A stretch of DNA of 15,217 nt from Akkermansia sp. (GCA_017628435.1 JAGBZE010000229.1:1-15217); one strand, 5' to 3'; numbered from the stretch's first letter, positions 6,345-14,011 are shown. Translations and numbers: made by a program. The notes: generated from the sequence alone by a model not told the origin.

Positions 6345-6752
6345 TCATCGCCTGCCGAATCGTTTCCTCAGCCTGCAGAATACCAGATACACCAGCAGAC
6401 CCACAATAATGAACGGAGAGCCGAGCCACCACACCAGCACCATGGAGCCGAACAATATTTTCAGGTACTCCATCCAAGGCTGCTCACCAAAGTGACGTAT
6501 CACCACACTCAGCACAGAGGCTCCTGCCATGCCCACCGGCACCATGAGCCCCAGCAGTTGCAGCAGGGTACCACCCCGTGACCGCGCCGGAACCGACAGC
6601 AATATCACCGCCCAGAAGAGAAGCGCAAAAGCCTCAGGGTCGTTGATACCGCAACTGACCATGTATGCCACCGCACAGAGCACACACGCCCACAGGCACC
6701 ACACAATAAACCGCCGCCGCGGCATCACACAGGGAGGGAGACTCTTACTCAT
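6345..6752 (-). CDS. Small four-helix membrane protein, function unknown
   Basis: 135 aa from the ATG at 6752 (MSKSLPPCVMPRRRF). A longer frame starting at 6773 would add MHNSECR, which is encoded by a low-complexity repeat and is probably artefactual. Four hydrophobic segments can be seen: VWCLWACVLCAVAYMVSC, AFALLFWAVILLSV, LLQLLGLMVPVGMAGASVL and SMVLVWWLGSPFIIVGLLVYLVF. The tail CRLRKRFGRR is strongly basic and should face the cytoplasm. No family recognised and no promoter found; the gene sits directly after the repeat that truncates the RhuM gene, so its original upstream region may have been lost. Confidence 0.6.
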   Translation of the reverse strand: MSKSLPPCVMPRRRFIVWCLWACVLCAVAYMVSCGINDPEAFALLFWAVILLSVPARSRGGTLLQLLGLMVPVGMAGASVLSVVIRHFGEQPWMEYLKILFGSMVLVWWLGSPFIIVGLLVYLVFCRLRKRFGRR

Positions 6753-6782
6753 TCTGCATTCTGAATTATGCACTCTGAATTA
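6751..6782 (-). repeat. CAGAAT-type low-complexity repeat at the RhuM truncation point
   Basis: On the minus strand this reads as near-copies of AATTCAGAATGCA: AATTCAGAGTGCAT then AATTCAGAATGCAGAAT. The 14-mer TCAGAATGCAGAAT recurs on the plus strand at 15103-15116. The repeat supplies the last codons and stop of the RhuM remnant and the doubtful extra N-terminus of the next gene. Confidence 0.6.
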
Positions 6783-7179
6783 CCTGGCGCTCATCGTCCA
6801 TCACAAAGCCCTTGCGAATGTACTCATTGAGCGTGCGGGTAGCCCACTGGCGGAACCGCGTGGCTTTGCGCGAGTTCACTCGATACCCCACGGAGATGAT
6901 GGCATCGAGGTTGTAGAAATTAACTGACTTGGTTTGTGTCTTCCCTTTGATAGCACCATGTTCAGTGGTTATTTCCATTTTGGAAACAACCACATTTTCC
7001 TCCAATTCGCCTTCTTCAAAAATATTCTTCAAATGCTTACTAACAGCGGGAACTCCAATCTCAAATAAATCAGCTATCGCCTTTTGAGTGGCAAATAATG
7101 TTTCGTCTTTTACGTAGACCTGTATACTCGCCTTAGCATCAGGCGCATCATACAAAAGAAATTGAAGCGCGGTATTCAT
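6766..7179 (-). pseudogene. Truncated RhuM-family gene (N-terminal part only)
   Basis: 137 aa. The sequence matches the N-terminal domain of the RhuM family (named from Salmonella pathogenicity island 3): LYDAPDAKASIQVYVKDETL, FATQKAIADLFEIGVPAVSKHLKNIFEEGEL, VNFYNLDAIISVGYRVNSRKA, RFRQWATRTLNEYIRKGFVMDDER. The middle has a winged-helix-like, probably DNA-binding, character. Full members continue after the DDER motif for roughly another 200 residues; here the frame instead reads QVIQSA and stops, and those codons come from the CAGAAT repeat. The gene is therefore most likely a remnant cut at the repeat. It starts with ATG at 7179, has no recognisable promoter, and its upstream side is a heptamer repeat tract. 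RhuM genes are typical accessory genes, often next to defence or mobile loci; function poorly known. Confidence 0.75.
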
Positions 7180-7190
7180 AGGTGCAGAAA

Positions 7191-7223
7191 ACTATTCACT
7201 ATTCCTTATTCACTATTCACTTC
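7191..7223 (-). repeat. ACTATTC heptamer tandem repeat
   Basis: Plus-strand units: ACTATTC (7191-7197), ACTATTC (7198-7204), CTTATTC (7205-7211), ACTATTC (7212-7218), then a partial ACTTC. It fills the whole gap between the RhuM remnant's leader and the stop codon of the ABC ATPase gene. The opposite-orientation tract at 6193-6218 marks the other edge of the patch. Confidence 0.75.
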
Positions 7224-8001
7224 ATAGTGTCGGCACAGCGGCCAGCAGGGTCTGGGTATATTCTGCCTGCGGGTGGTTGAAAACCGCATCAGCCGTGCCG
7301 TATTCCACAATGCTGCCGCGGCGCATCACGGCGATATCATCCGCCAGATAATGCACCACGCCCAGGTCGTGCGAGATGAAAATCATGGTAATACCCATAT
7401 CCCGCACCAGGTCGGTGAGCAGGTTGAGAATCTGGCTCTGGATGGAGACATCGAGCGCAGAGACCGGTTCATCTGCCAGCAGCAGGGCCGGGCGCGGCGC
7501 AATGGCGCGGGCAATGGCAATACGCTGGCGCTGGCCGCCGGAAAATTCATGCGGGTATTTGTACATGTGCTCCGGACTCAGGCCCACGCGCTCCATGAGC
7601 TCGGCCACAGCCTCCTCCCGCCCGCGGCGGGGAAGCGGCTCGCGCTGCCCCAGCGCTTCCGCCAGGGTGGAGAAGATGCTGAAACGCGGGTTCAGCGAGG
7701 CATAGGGGTCCTGGAACACCATCTGGAAATCCAGTCGGCGGCGGCGCACCTCGCGCGGCGGCAGAGCGGTCAGCTCCACACCATCCAGCACAATGCGCCC
7801 GCTCGTCACCGGCTGCAGCTGCATGATGGCGCGGGAGAGGGTGGACTTACCGCAGCCACTCTCGCCCACCAGGCCGAGAATACTACCGCGTCTGACCGAA
7901 AGGCACACATCATCCACCGCGCGAACCACCTCGCCGGTGGCTCCCCAGGTATTGCGCACCGGAAAATGCACACTCACATGCTCTAACTCCAGATATGCCA
8001 T
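7222..8001 (-). CDS. OppF/DppF-like ABC transporter ATP-binding protein
   Basis: 259 aa from the ATG at 8001 (MAYLELEHVSVHFPVRNTWG). A longer frame crosses the divergent promoters and the neighbour's coding region and was rejected. All nucleotide-binding motifs are present: Walker A GLVGESGCGKST, Q-loop VFQDPYASLNPRFS, signature EFSGGQRQRIAIARA, Walker B LLLADEPVSALD, and the H-loop in ISHDLG. The PVRNTWG insertion and the QDPYASLNPR motif are typical of peptide/nickel (Opp/Dpp) importers. OppF proteins usually run to about 310-330 aa with an extra C-terminal region; this one stops at AEYTQTLLAAVPTL, right before a repeat tract, so it may be trimmed or naturally short. No permease or binding protein is nearby, so the partner subunits must be encoded elsewhere. 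Confidence 0.88.
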   Translation of the reverse strand: MAYLELEHVSVHFPVRNTWGATGEVVRAVDDVCLSVRRGSILGLVGESGCGKSTLSRAIMQLQPVTSGRIVLDGVELTALPPREVRRRRLDFQMVFQDPYASLNPRFSIFSTLAEALGQREPLPRRGREEAVAELMERVGLSPEHMYKYPHEFSGGQRQRIAIARAIAPRPALLLADEPVSALDVSIQSQILNLLTDLVRDMGITMIFISHDLGVVHYLADDIAVMRRGSIVEYGTADAVFNHPQAEYTQTLLAAVPTL

Positions 8002-8010
8002 GCGGGAAGC

Positions 8011-8039
8011 ATTGTAACAAATCACACCCCCGAATGCAA
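8011..8039 (-). promoter_or_regulatory. Promoter of the ABC ATPase gene
   Basis: On the minus strand the -35 TTGCAT (8034-8039) and -10 TACAAT (8011-8016) are 17 bp apart, with TGT before the -10 (extended -10). Nine bases separate the -10 from the ATG, so the leader is only 2-3 nt. It is divergent from the GppA promoter; 29 bp lie between the two -35 elements. Confidence 0.65.
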
Positions 8040-8068
8040 TTTTCAAATGAATCATGCAAACTGCGCGC

Positions 8069-8097
8069 TTGAAATACCGGGAGGTCTGGTATAGAAT
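8069..8097 (+). promoter_or_regulatory. Promoter of the Ppx/GppA-HD gene
   Basis: -35 TTGAAA (8069-8074), 17 bp, -10 TAGAAT (8092-8097). An overlapping TATAGA (8090-8095) preceded by TGG is an alternative extended -10. The -10 ends 7 nt before the ATG at 8105, giving a predicted leaderless or near-leaderless mRNA. Confidence 0.6.
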
Positions 8098-8104
8098 GTG
8101 CATT

Positions 8105-9685
8105 ATGCCGACCAGAACACGCCGCAACAGTTCCGCCCGCACCACCCCGGTGGTGAAAGCCGTCATCTTCCTGGGGGCAGATGCCGTCTCCATGATGGTG
8201 GCAGAGCAGTCCGGCAGCGAGACCCGGGTGCTGGATGTGCTCTCCCAGCCGGTGGAGCTGGCGCATGATGTGTTCAACGGCAGCTGCATCACCCGCGACA
8301 CCATGGACCGCTGCGTGCAGATTGCGCAGGGATACAATGAGCTGCTGGCGGAATACCGCCTGGCCGGCCCGGTGGAGGTGCGTCTGCTGGCCACCAATAT
8401 CCTGCTGGATGTCCGCAACATGGACACCCTGGTGAACCGTCTGCATATCACCTGTGGTCTGCAGCTGGAAGTGATGGACGATGGCGAAATGACCCGTCTG
8501 CTCTACCTGCACACCCGCTCCGTGCTGGATAAACACGCGGAGCTGAATGGCAAACGCGTGCTGGTGCTCCATGTGGGGCCGGGCAACACGCGTCTGCTAC
8601 TGTTTGACAAAGGTCGCATTTCCTACTACGCCAGCTACCGCATGGGAGCCCACCGCACCGGCATTGCCATTGGCGATGCCACGGAAATGGCCGGCACGGA
8701 AAGTGAAAGCTCGCTCATCCGCGAGCATATCCGCGGCATCATGGAGCAGGTGAGCTACGATATTGAAGACGACCTGCCCGAACCGCCCGATGCCCTCATC
8801 ATCTTCGGGCCGGATTTCCACGTAGTCTCCTCGCCTCTGGCACAAGGAGATGAAGTAACCGAAGAAAGTCTCACCCACCTGGCGCATGAAATTGCCGCCA
8901 CACCGCCGGCCCAGCGCCAAATTCGTTACAAGGAAGACTACGCCAGCGTCTGCTCCCTGCTGCCCACCGTGCTTATCTACCTGGCTGTGGCACGCGACCT
9001 GGAGCCGCGCAGCATTATGTGCCCGGCAGAGGAATTCTCGCACGCTTTCCTGCGGAATCTCATGCCCGGGCGGCGTGATGACCTGGCACTGGAGGAAGAA
9101 GTGGTGCACTTCTCCGTGCTGCTGGCCAACCACTACCGCGTGGATAAAGCCCACGGGCAGCAGATACGCCGGCTTACCATGATGCTTTTTGACCAGCTGC
9201 AGGAACTGCACGGCCTGAGCCGCCACGACCGTCTGCTGCTCAAGGTGGCTGCCATTCTGCACGAGGTAGGCAGCTACATCAACCCCAAGAAGCACCACCA
9301 CCACAGCCAGTATATCATCCTCAATTCGGAAATCTTCGGTCTCTCCCGGGCAGATGTGGAAGTGGTGGGGCTGCTGGCACGCTACCACCGCCACGGTGCG
9401 CCCACCCCCACGGAACCAACCTATGCCTTGCTGAGCCAGGGCGACCGCCTCCGTGTGCAGAAACTGGCCGCCCTGCTCCGCGTGGCGGAAGCCATGGAGC
9501 GCGCTCACTCACGCCGCATCCGGAGCTTCACCGTGCGCACCAATGCCCGCAGGCTCGAGCTGCTGGTACCGGATGTAGCCGACCTCACGCTGGAAAACCT
9601 GGCTCTGCGCACCAAGGGCGCCCTGTTCTCCGATATCTTCGGGCAGGATATCGTGCTGATTCCCAGCTCCGGAACAAGCGTATGA
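8105..9685 (+). CDS. Ppx/GppA-family protein with C-terminal HD domain, degenerate phosphate-binding motifs
   Basis: 526 aa from the ATG at 8105 (MPTRTRRNSSARTT). An in-frame ATG at 8054 lies upstream of the promoter, and one at 8096 overlaps the -10. The N-terminal half is an actin-like ASKHA fold of exopolyphosphatase/pppGpp phosphatases, but key motifs differ: the usual D-L-G-S-N-S is F-L-G-A-D-A (residues 22-27), and D-I-G-G-G-S is H-V-G-P-G-N (156-161). The catalytic-type Glu before the RL motif is kept (E128 in DGEMTRL). The C-terminal half is a GppA/Ppx HD-type domain: AAILHEVGSY (His386-Glu387), KHHHHSQYIILNSEIFGL (397 onward), and ARYHRHG. It overlaps the next gene by 4 nt. The family acts in polyphosphate and stringent-response metabolism; the altered motifs make its activity uncertain. 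Confidence 0.8.
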   Translation: MPTRTRRNSSARTTPVVKAVIFLGADAVSMMVAEQSGSETRVLDVLSQPVELAHDVFNGSCITRDTMDRCVQIAQGYNELLAEYRLAGPVEVRLLATNILLDVRNMDTLVNRLHITCGLQLEVMDDGEMTRLLYLHTRSVLDKHAELNGKRVLVLHVGPGNTRLLLFDKGRISYYASYRMGAHRTGIAIGDATEMAGTESESSLIREHIRGIMEQVSYDIEDDLPEPPDALIIFGPDFHVVSSPLAQGDEVTEESLTHLAHEIAATPPAQRQIRYKEDYASVCSLLPTVLIYLAVARDLEPRSIMCPAEEFSHAFLRNLMPGRRDDLALEEEVVHFSVLLANHYRVDKAHGQQIRRLTMMLFDQLQELHGLSRHDRLLLKVAAILHEVGSYINPKKHHHHSQYIILNSEIFGLSRADVEVVGLLARYHRHGAPTPTEPTYALLSQGDRLRVQKLAALLRVAEAMERAHSRRIRSFTVRTNARRLELLVPDVADLTLENLALRTKGALFSDIFGQDIVLIPSSGTSV

Positions 9686-10308
9686 ACACTGCGCACGGAG
9701 GGATATACCGGATTATCCGGCGCTGGCTGGTGGGGGTGTGGTGCTTCATCGTGGCTGGGTTCCCGCTTTACTACCTGATGCCGGACCGGGACTGGAACTA
9801 CGAATACTGGGGCGCCCCGGAAAGCATCATCAAAACCACCACCAGCCCGGAAAATCCCTTCTGCCAGGGGGAGCAGGTATACACCCGCATCTTCATCGCC
9901 CGACCCTCGGCAGTGAACATGCAGCGATTTGATGAAGTATCAGCCACCGGCCCCACAGCCGGGCGTATGAATAAGCTGCTGCAGCAATATGAATTACCAC
10001 GCCCCTGGCGCTACGGCCGTTGGTTTGGGCACGGCTCAGTCGATATGGTGGAATGCGGCAACGGGCTGCTGCTGGTGGCAGATTACAGCCGGAACAAAGG
10101 CGGGCTCTTCTCCTCACGCATAACGCCGGAAATAGTCTGGCAGCATTATCCGCTGCACTTCCGCATAGCCTATGCCTGGGCAGTGCTGGGGCTGATACTG
10201 CTGATGCTCACGCCATTCCTTGCTGTGCCGGCAGCATTGTGTTATCTGCTCTACCGCGTGCTGGCAGCATTCTGCCGCATGTTCCGGAAAACATTCCTCA
10301 CGCGCTGA
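9682..10308 (+). CDS. Membrane-anchored protein of unknown function
   Basis: 208 aa. The ATG overlaps the stop of the Ppx/GppA gene (ATGA), so translation is probably coupled and the two are in one operon. There is one membrane helix near the N-terminus (WLVGVWCFIVAGFPLYYLM, about residues 15-33). A soluble region of about 120 residues follows, with many Tyr, Trp and Arg, which would face the periplasm. A second helix pair lies at the C-terminus (AYAWAVLGLILLMLTPFLAV and AALCYLLYRVLAAFC), and the basic tail is RKTFLTR. No family recognised. Its only functional hint is the tight coupling to the phosphatase-family gene. Confidence 0.75.
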   Translation: MNTAHGGIYRIIRRWLVGVWCFIVAGFPLYYLMPDRDWNYEYWGAPESIIKTTTSPENPFCQGEQVYTRIFIARPSAVNMQRFDEVSATGPTAGRMNKLLQQYELPRPWRYGRWFGHGSVDMVECGNGLLLVADYSRNKGGLFSSRITPEIVWQHYPLHFRIAYAWAVLGLILLMLTPFLAVPAALCYLLYRVLAAFCRMFRKTFLTR

Positions 10309-10369
10309 AAACCTGAAAGAAATACCGCGCGCATGCCGTACATACCAGATATGCAGTATTAATGCATGC

Positions 10370-10398
10370 TTGCCATGACTGGCGGCTTTTGTTATACT
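10370..10398 (+). promoter_or_regulatory. Promoter of the HAD phosphatase-GH84 operon
   Basis: -35 TTGCCA (10370-10375), 17 bp, -10 TATACT (10393-10398) with TGT before it (extended -10). The start site near 10405 gives a leader of about 17 nt before the ATG at 10422. Just upstream are an interrupted repeat ATGCA/TGCAT (10351-10367) and two GCATGC palindromes (10331-10336, 10364-10369); their role is unknown. Confidence 0.7.
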
Positions 10399-10421
10399 GC
10401 CGCCTTATTCCGTCTATCAAC

Positions 10422-11075
10422 ATGCTCAAAGCCGTATTATTCGACATGGATGGCACCCTGGGTGACACGCTTCCGCTGTGTGTGGAATCGTACCGCCAGT
10501 GTACTGCCGAAATCACCGGGCGTACGCCGTCGAAAGAGGAGGTTGTTTCCTGGTTCGGGCTGAGCGACCGCGGGGTGTTGGCCGGGCTGCTGGGCATGAG
10601 CCCGGATGACCCCGCCCTGCCTATCGACCGCTTTGTGGCAGCCTATAAGCAGCTGCATGGCGAGCTGGCACCTGCCCCCTTCCCCGGCGCCGTGGAAATG
10701 CTGCATGCAGTCAAGGCCGCCGGCCTGCGCGTAGGCCTCATCTCCGGCAAGGAGCACTACACCGCCATGCCCACCATTGCCTATTACGGCATGGAAGGCA
10801 TTTTCGAGTGGTTCGGCCTAGGGCTGCCCACGCACAACTGCAAGGCCGAGCGCCTGCAGCAGGTCATGCAGCTCTGGGACTTGCAGCCGGAGGAAATCAT
10901 CTACGTGGGCGATGCCCCCAGCGATATTGAGCTCTGCCACAGCGTGAGTGTGCGCATCATCAACGCCGGCTGGGCCGGCACCACGCAGGGAGATGAGCAG
11001 GCCTGCCTGGCACTGCACCCCGAATACCGGCTCAACGATTTTAACGAATTACTCCCCCTTATTCTCAGTTTATGA
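10422..11075 (+). CDS. HAD-superfamily phosphatase (phosphoglycolate phosphatase-like)
   Basis: 217 aa from the ATG at 10422 (MLKAVLFDMDGTLGDTLPLC). A longer frame from 10362 would start upstream of the promoter and adds non-homologous residues. HAD motifs are in order: motif I FDMDGT (Asp8 nucleophile, Asp10), an alpha-helical cap of about 70 residues, motif II GLISGK, a motif III lysine in NCKAERL, and motif IV YVGDAPSDIEL with two metal-binding Asp. This is a class with a C1-type helical cap, as in phosphoglycolate phosphatases and sugar-phosphate phosphatases (PgmB and relatives). The substrate is not readable. The stop overlaps the GH84 start by 4 nt (ATGA), so the phosphatase is co-expressed with a secreted glycosidase, suggestive of a role in sugar-phosphate metabolism, but that link is inference. 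Confidence 0.85.
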   Translation: MLKAVLFDMDGTLGDTLPLCVESYRQCTAEITGRTPSKEEVVSWFGLSDRGVLAGLLGMSPDDPALPIDRFVAAYKQLHGELAPAPFPGAVEMLHAVKAAGLRVGLISGKEHYTAMPTIAYYGMEGIFEWFGLGLPTHNCKAERLQQVMQLWDLQPEEIIYVGDAPSDIELCHSVSVRIINAGWAGTTQGDEQACLALHPEYRLNDFNELLPLILSL

Positions 11076-13945
11076 TACGAACACGTCTATTGAGCGCGGC
11101 GGTCGCGCTGGCCGCCATACTCTGCAACGCCCAGGCCATGACCCCCATTTACCCCACCCCGCAACGGGCAGAACTGCTCGAACAGCACACCCCGGTCAAG
11201 AAGCTTACGGTGGAGCACCGCACCCCCCAGAGCCAGGGCGGCCTGTGGGAGCAGCTTCCCAATGTATCCGGCGGTTATGCCATTGAGGTCACCCCGGAGG
11301 GGCACGTAACCGTGCTGCACAATGATGATGCCGGCTGGTTCTACGCCAAACAGACCCTCAGCCAGATGCTGGTGGATGTGGCCGGCGCGCAGGATGCCCA
11401 CAAGGACCCCTTCCCGCACCTCAATATCCGCAGCATGCTGGAACTGGGCGATCTCACCGTGGGCACCGTAGTGGACTGGCCGGACCTGCCCTACCGCGGC
11501 ACGGTGGAAGGCTACTACGGCATTCCGTGGAGCTTTGAAGCCCGCCAGAGCCAGTTCCGTTTCTACGGGCGCAACAAGATGAACCTGTACATCTATGCCC
11601 CCAAGGATGACCCCCTGCACCACGGCGAAGGCTGCTACCAGCCCTACCCGGACAGCAAGGCCTATGAGCTGGCGGCCCTGGTGCGCTGCGCCCGCGAGAA
11701 CCGCGTGCGCTTTGTGTGGGCTATTCACCCCGCCAACACGGTAAACTGGGCAGAGAATGAAGGCCGCACCCAGCTGGATGGCCTCTGCCAGAAACTGGAG
11801 TGGATGTACAAGATTGGCGTGCGTGACTTCGGCGTGCTGGTGGATGATTCCTTTGGCGAAATCGGCAAACCGGAGCGCCAGGTGCAGCTTTGCAACTACA
11901 TTCTGGAAAACTTTATCCGCAAGCACCCGGATGTGAACCAGGAACTCATCATGTGCCCCACCGGCTACAACAAGAGCTGGACCAATGAGCAATTTCTCAA
12001 CACCATCGGCGATGGTCTGCACAAGGATATCCACGTGATGTGGACCGGCAACACCGTGGTGCATGATATTACCCTGGAGGGGCAGCAGTGGGTGAATCCC
12101 AAGGTGCGCCGCCCCACCTTCATCTGGTGGAACTGGCCTTGCAACGATTTCAAGCCCTCCCGCCTCTCCATGGGCCGCACCTACGGCCTGGACCAGAGCC
12201 CGGAAATGAAGAGCCAGATGAGCGGCTTCGTGGCCAACCCCATGGAACGCGCAGAGGCCAGCAAGGTGGGTCTTTTCGGCGTGGCCAGCTACACATGGAA
12301 CACCCAGGGATTCAACTCCGAAATCACCTGGCGGGAAGGCATCGCACGCCTGTACCCGCGCTGCGCCAGCGCCATGCAGACCTTCTGCGACCACAATTCC
12401 TACCTGCTCCCGAATGGTCATGGCTACATGCGTGAGGAATCCGTGGCTCTGGGCAACCTGCCGGACCTCTTCCGCGAAAGCATCGTACACGGCAAGCCGA
12501 ATACCGATCTGATTAACAGAATGCTGGTGATTTACAGCCAGGTGGCCAGCGCAGGCGAAAAAATGCGCGACACCCGCGACCTGGGTTCCCTGCAGCGCGA
12601 AATCGCCCCATGGATTAACGCGTTCTACACCATGGGCATGGCCGGTATCGATGGTGTGCGCGCACTGCAGAGCCACAGCCTGCCCGAGCGCATGGATATC
12701 TTCTTCCGCATGGTAGATAAGCTCCACTCCATCAAAAAACTGCGCCGCGATGCCTGGGTAGACGGCAAAGTGCAGCAGGTGGAGGACGTGCAGGTGGGTG
12801 CCTTTGCCATCACCCCCTCCGTAACGGCTACCTACAATTACCTCAATGCCAGCATCTACTCCGAGCTCTCCGGTGGCGATTTCCGCGCCCTCATGCCCAC
12901 ATTCTCCACCAATATGGGCAATGAATCTGTGAATGTGGCCAATATCTCCGATAATGACTTCACCACCCACTGGTATTCTGCCCAGCCCCAGAAAGAGGGC
13001 GACTGGTTCTGCCTGAACTTCGGCAAGCCCATGACGGTGAAAACCCTCAAACTCGTGCTCACCGACCGCGGAACCGCTGAGCGCAAACCCGCCATCGGCC
13101 AGCTGGAATACTCCACCGATGGCGAAACCTGGACTCCCCTGGGCGAGGAACGCACCAACGCCGTTGTGCTGGAGGACTACAGCCAGTCCCCTATCACCGC
13201 CAGTATGCTGCGCTTCCGCATTACCCAACCCCAGCTCAAGCGCCGCCTGGGTGTCTCTGAGTTTGTGGTGAACAAGCCGCTGCCCGCCCGTCTGCAGAAC
13301 ACCGTGCAGGGGCTCAAACGCCTCACGGCATATAACGATGAAAACCACATTGCGCTGGTTCGCATCATGGAAACAGCCAAGGCCGCACCCGGCCAGGGAT
13401 TCAGCATCTCCCTGCCCACCCCGGCCACCGGCATCGGTCTCTCCGTCAACCTCGATAAGGAAGACCTGCTCAACTGGGGCGAGGTCACCTTCACCCTGGC
13501 AGACGGCAGCACCGAAAAGGCTTACCTGCAGCAATACTACGGGCCTGAGTTCGTGGTGCAGAAGAAATACATGCCCACCAAGCCCATCACCGGCATTGCC
13601 TTCACCAATGTAAGCCAGCAGGAGCAGGAACTGCGCCTCAACGCCTTCCAGCTCACCATTCCCAGCGTAGATACCTCGGCCATGGCCTCCTGCCTCACGG
13701 ATTCCAACCTTTCCACGTCCTACAACACGGGCGAATACGCGCTGAACACCGAGCTGCAGGTGCCCGAAGGCGCACGCACCCTCACCCTGGTTTCCTCTGC
13801 CCGTTGCGAGGTGAAAGGCGCCACCCATGCCGGCAGCAATGGTATCATTCATACCTACCGTATCGACAAGGGTGCCACATCCGTAAACATCCGCGCCAAC
13901 AGACAATACGGCACCAAGGTATACGAAGCTATCTTCCGCAACTAA
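11072..13945 (+). CDS. Secreted GH84 beta-N-acetylglucosaminidase with F5/8 type C (CBM32-like) domain
   Basis: 957 aa. A signal peptide (about residues 1-22, ending in CNAQA) directs export. An N-terminal GH84-associated alpha/beta domain spans about 23-135. The catalytic barrel begins at YRGTVEGYYGIPWSFEARQ and includes NKMNLYIYAPKDD, RVRFVWAIHP and the catalytic Asp pair in VLVDDSFGE (Asp258, Asp259). WTGN, WWNWPCNDF and ASYTWNTQGF line the active site further on. A helical region then leads to a galactose-binding-like F5/8 type C module at about 600-740 (ISDNDFTTHWYSAQ, GDWFCLNFGKPMTVKTLKL, LEYSTDGETW, RFRITQ). The last 200 residues look beta-rich. GH84 enzymes remove terminal GlcNAc by substrate-assisted catalysis; in gut bacteria they trim mucin O-glycans and other host glycans. 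The gene overlaps the HAD gene by 4 nt and is followed by a terminator. Family call very secure; exact substrate inferred. Confidence 0.95.
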   Translation: MIRTRLLSAAVALAAILCNAQAMTPIYPTPQRAELLEQHTPVKKLTVEHRTPQSQGGLWEQLPNVSGGYAIEVTPEGHVTVLHNDDAGWFYAKQTLSQMLVDVAGAQDAHKDPFPHLNIRSMLELGDLTVGTVVDWPDLPYRGTVEGYYGIPWSFEARQSQFRFYGRNKMNLYIYAPKDDPLHHGEGCYQPYPDSKAYELAALVRCARENRVRFVWAIHPANTVNWAENEGRTQLDGLCQKLEWMYKIGVRDFGVLVDDSFGEIGKPERQVQLCNYILENFIRKHPDVNQELIMCPTGYNKSWTNEQFLNTIGDGLHKDIHVMWTGNTVVHDITLEGQQWVNPKVRRPTFIWWNWPCNDFKPSRLSMGRTYGLDQSPEMKSQMSGFVANPMERAEASKVGLFGVASYTWNTQGFNSEITWREGIARLYPRCASAMQTFCDHNSYLLPNGHGYMREESVALGNLPDLFRESIVHGKPNTDLINRMLVIYSQVASAGEKMRDTRDLGSLQREIAPWINAFYTMGMAGIDGVRALQSHSLPERMDIFFRMVDKLHSIKKLRRDAWVDGKVQQVEDVQVGAFAITPSVTATYNYLNASIYSELSGGDFRALMPTFSTNMGNESVNVANISDNDFTTHWYSAQPQKEGDWFCLNFGKPMTVKTLKLVLTDRGTAERKPAIGQLEYSTDGETWTPLGEERTNAVVLEDYSQSPITASMLRFRITQPQLKRRLGVSEFVVNKPLPARLQNTVQGLKRLTAYNDENHIALVRIMETAKAAPGQGFSISLPTPATGIGLSVNLDKEDLLNWGEVTFTLADGSTEKAYLQQYYGPEFVVQKKYMPTKPITGIAFTNVSQQEQELRLNAFQLTIPSVDTSAMASCLTDSNLSTSYNTGEYALNTELQVPEGARTLTLVSSARCEVKGATHAGSNGIIHTYRIDKGATSVNIRANRQYGTKVYEAIFRN

Positions 13946-13970
13946 TCGGAAGCAGGAGATTCCTACTTTC

Positions 13971-14011
13971 CCCGGGCAAGTGCAATTATGCGCCTGCCCG
14001 GGTTGTTTTGT
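13971..14011 (+). terminator. Terminator after the GH84 gene
   Basis: CCCGGGCA (13971-13978) pairs with TGCCCGGG (13995-14002), an 8-bp perfect stem 25 nt after the stop. The 16-nt loop itself contains a small GCA/TGC pairing. The stem is followed by TTGTTTTGT. Confidence 0.75.

Noticed and set aside
7191..7223. Heptamer tract considered as a CRISPR-like or iteron array
   Set aside because: Units are contiguous 7-mers without spacers, with only four or five copies and no Cas or replication gene nearby.
8597..9508. A 303-codon minus-strand frame opposite the Ppx/GppA gene
   Set aside because: Shadow of a secure plus-strand gene with conserved HD-domain motifs.
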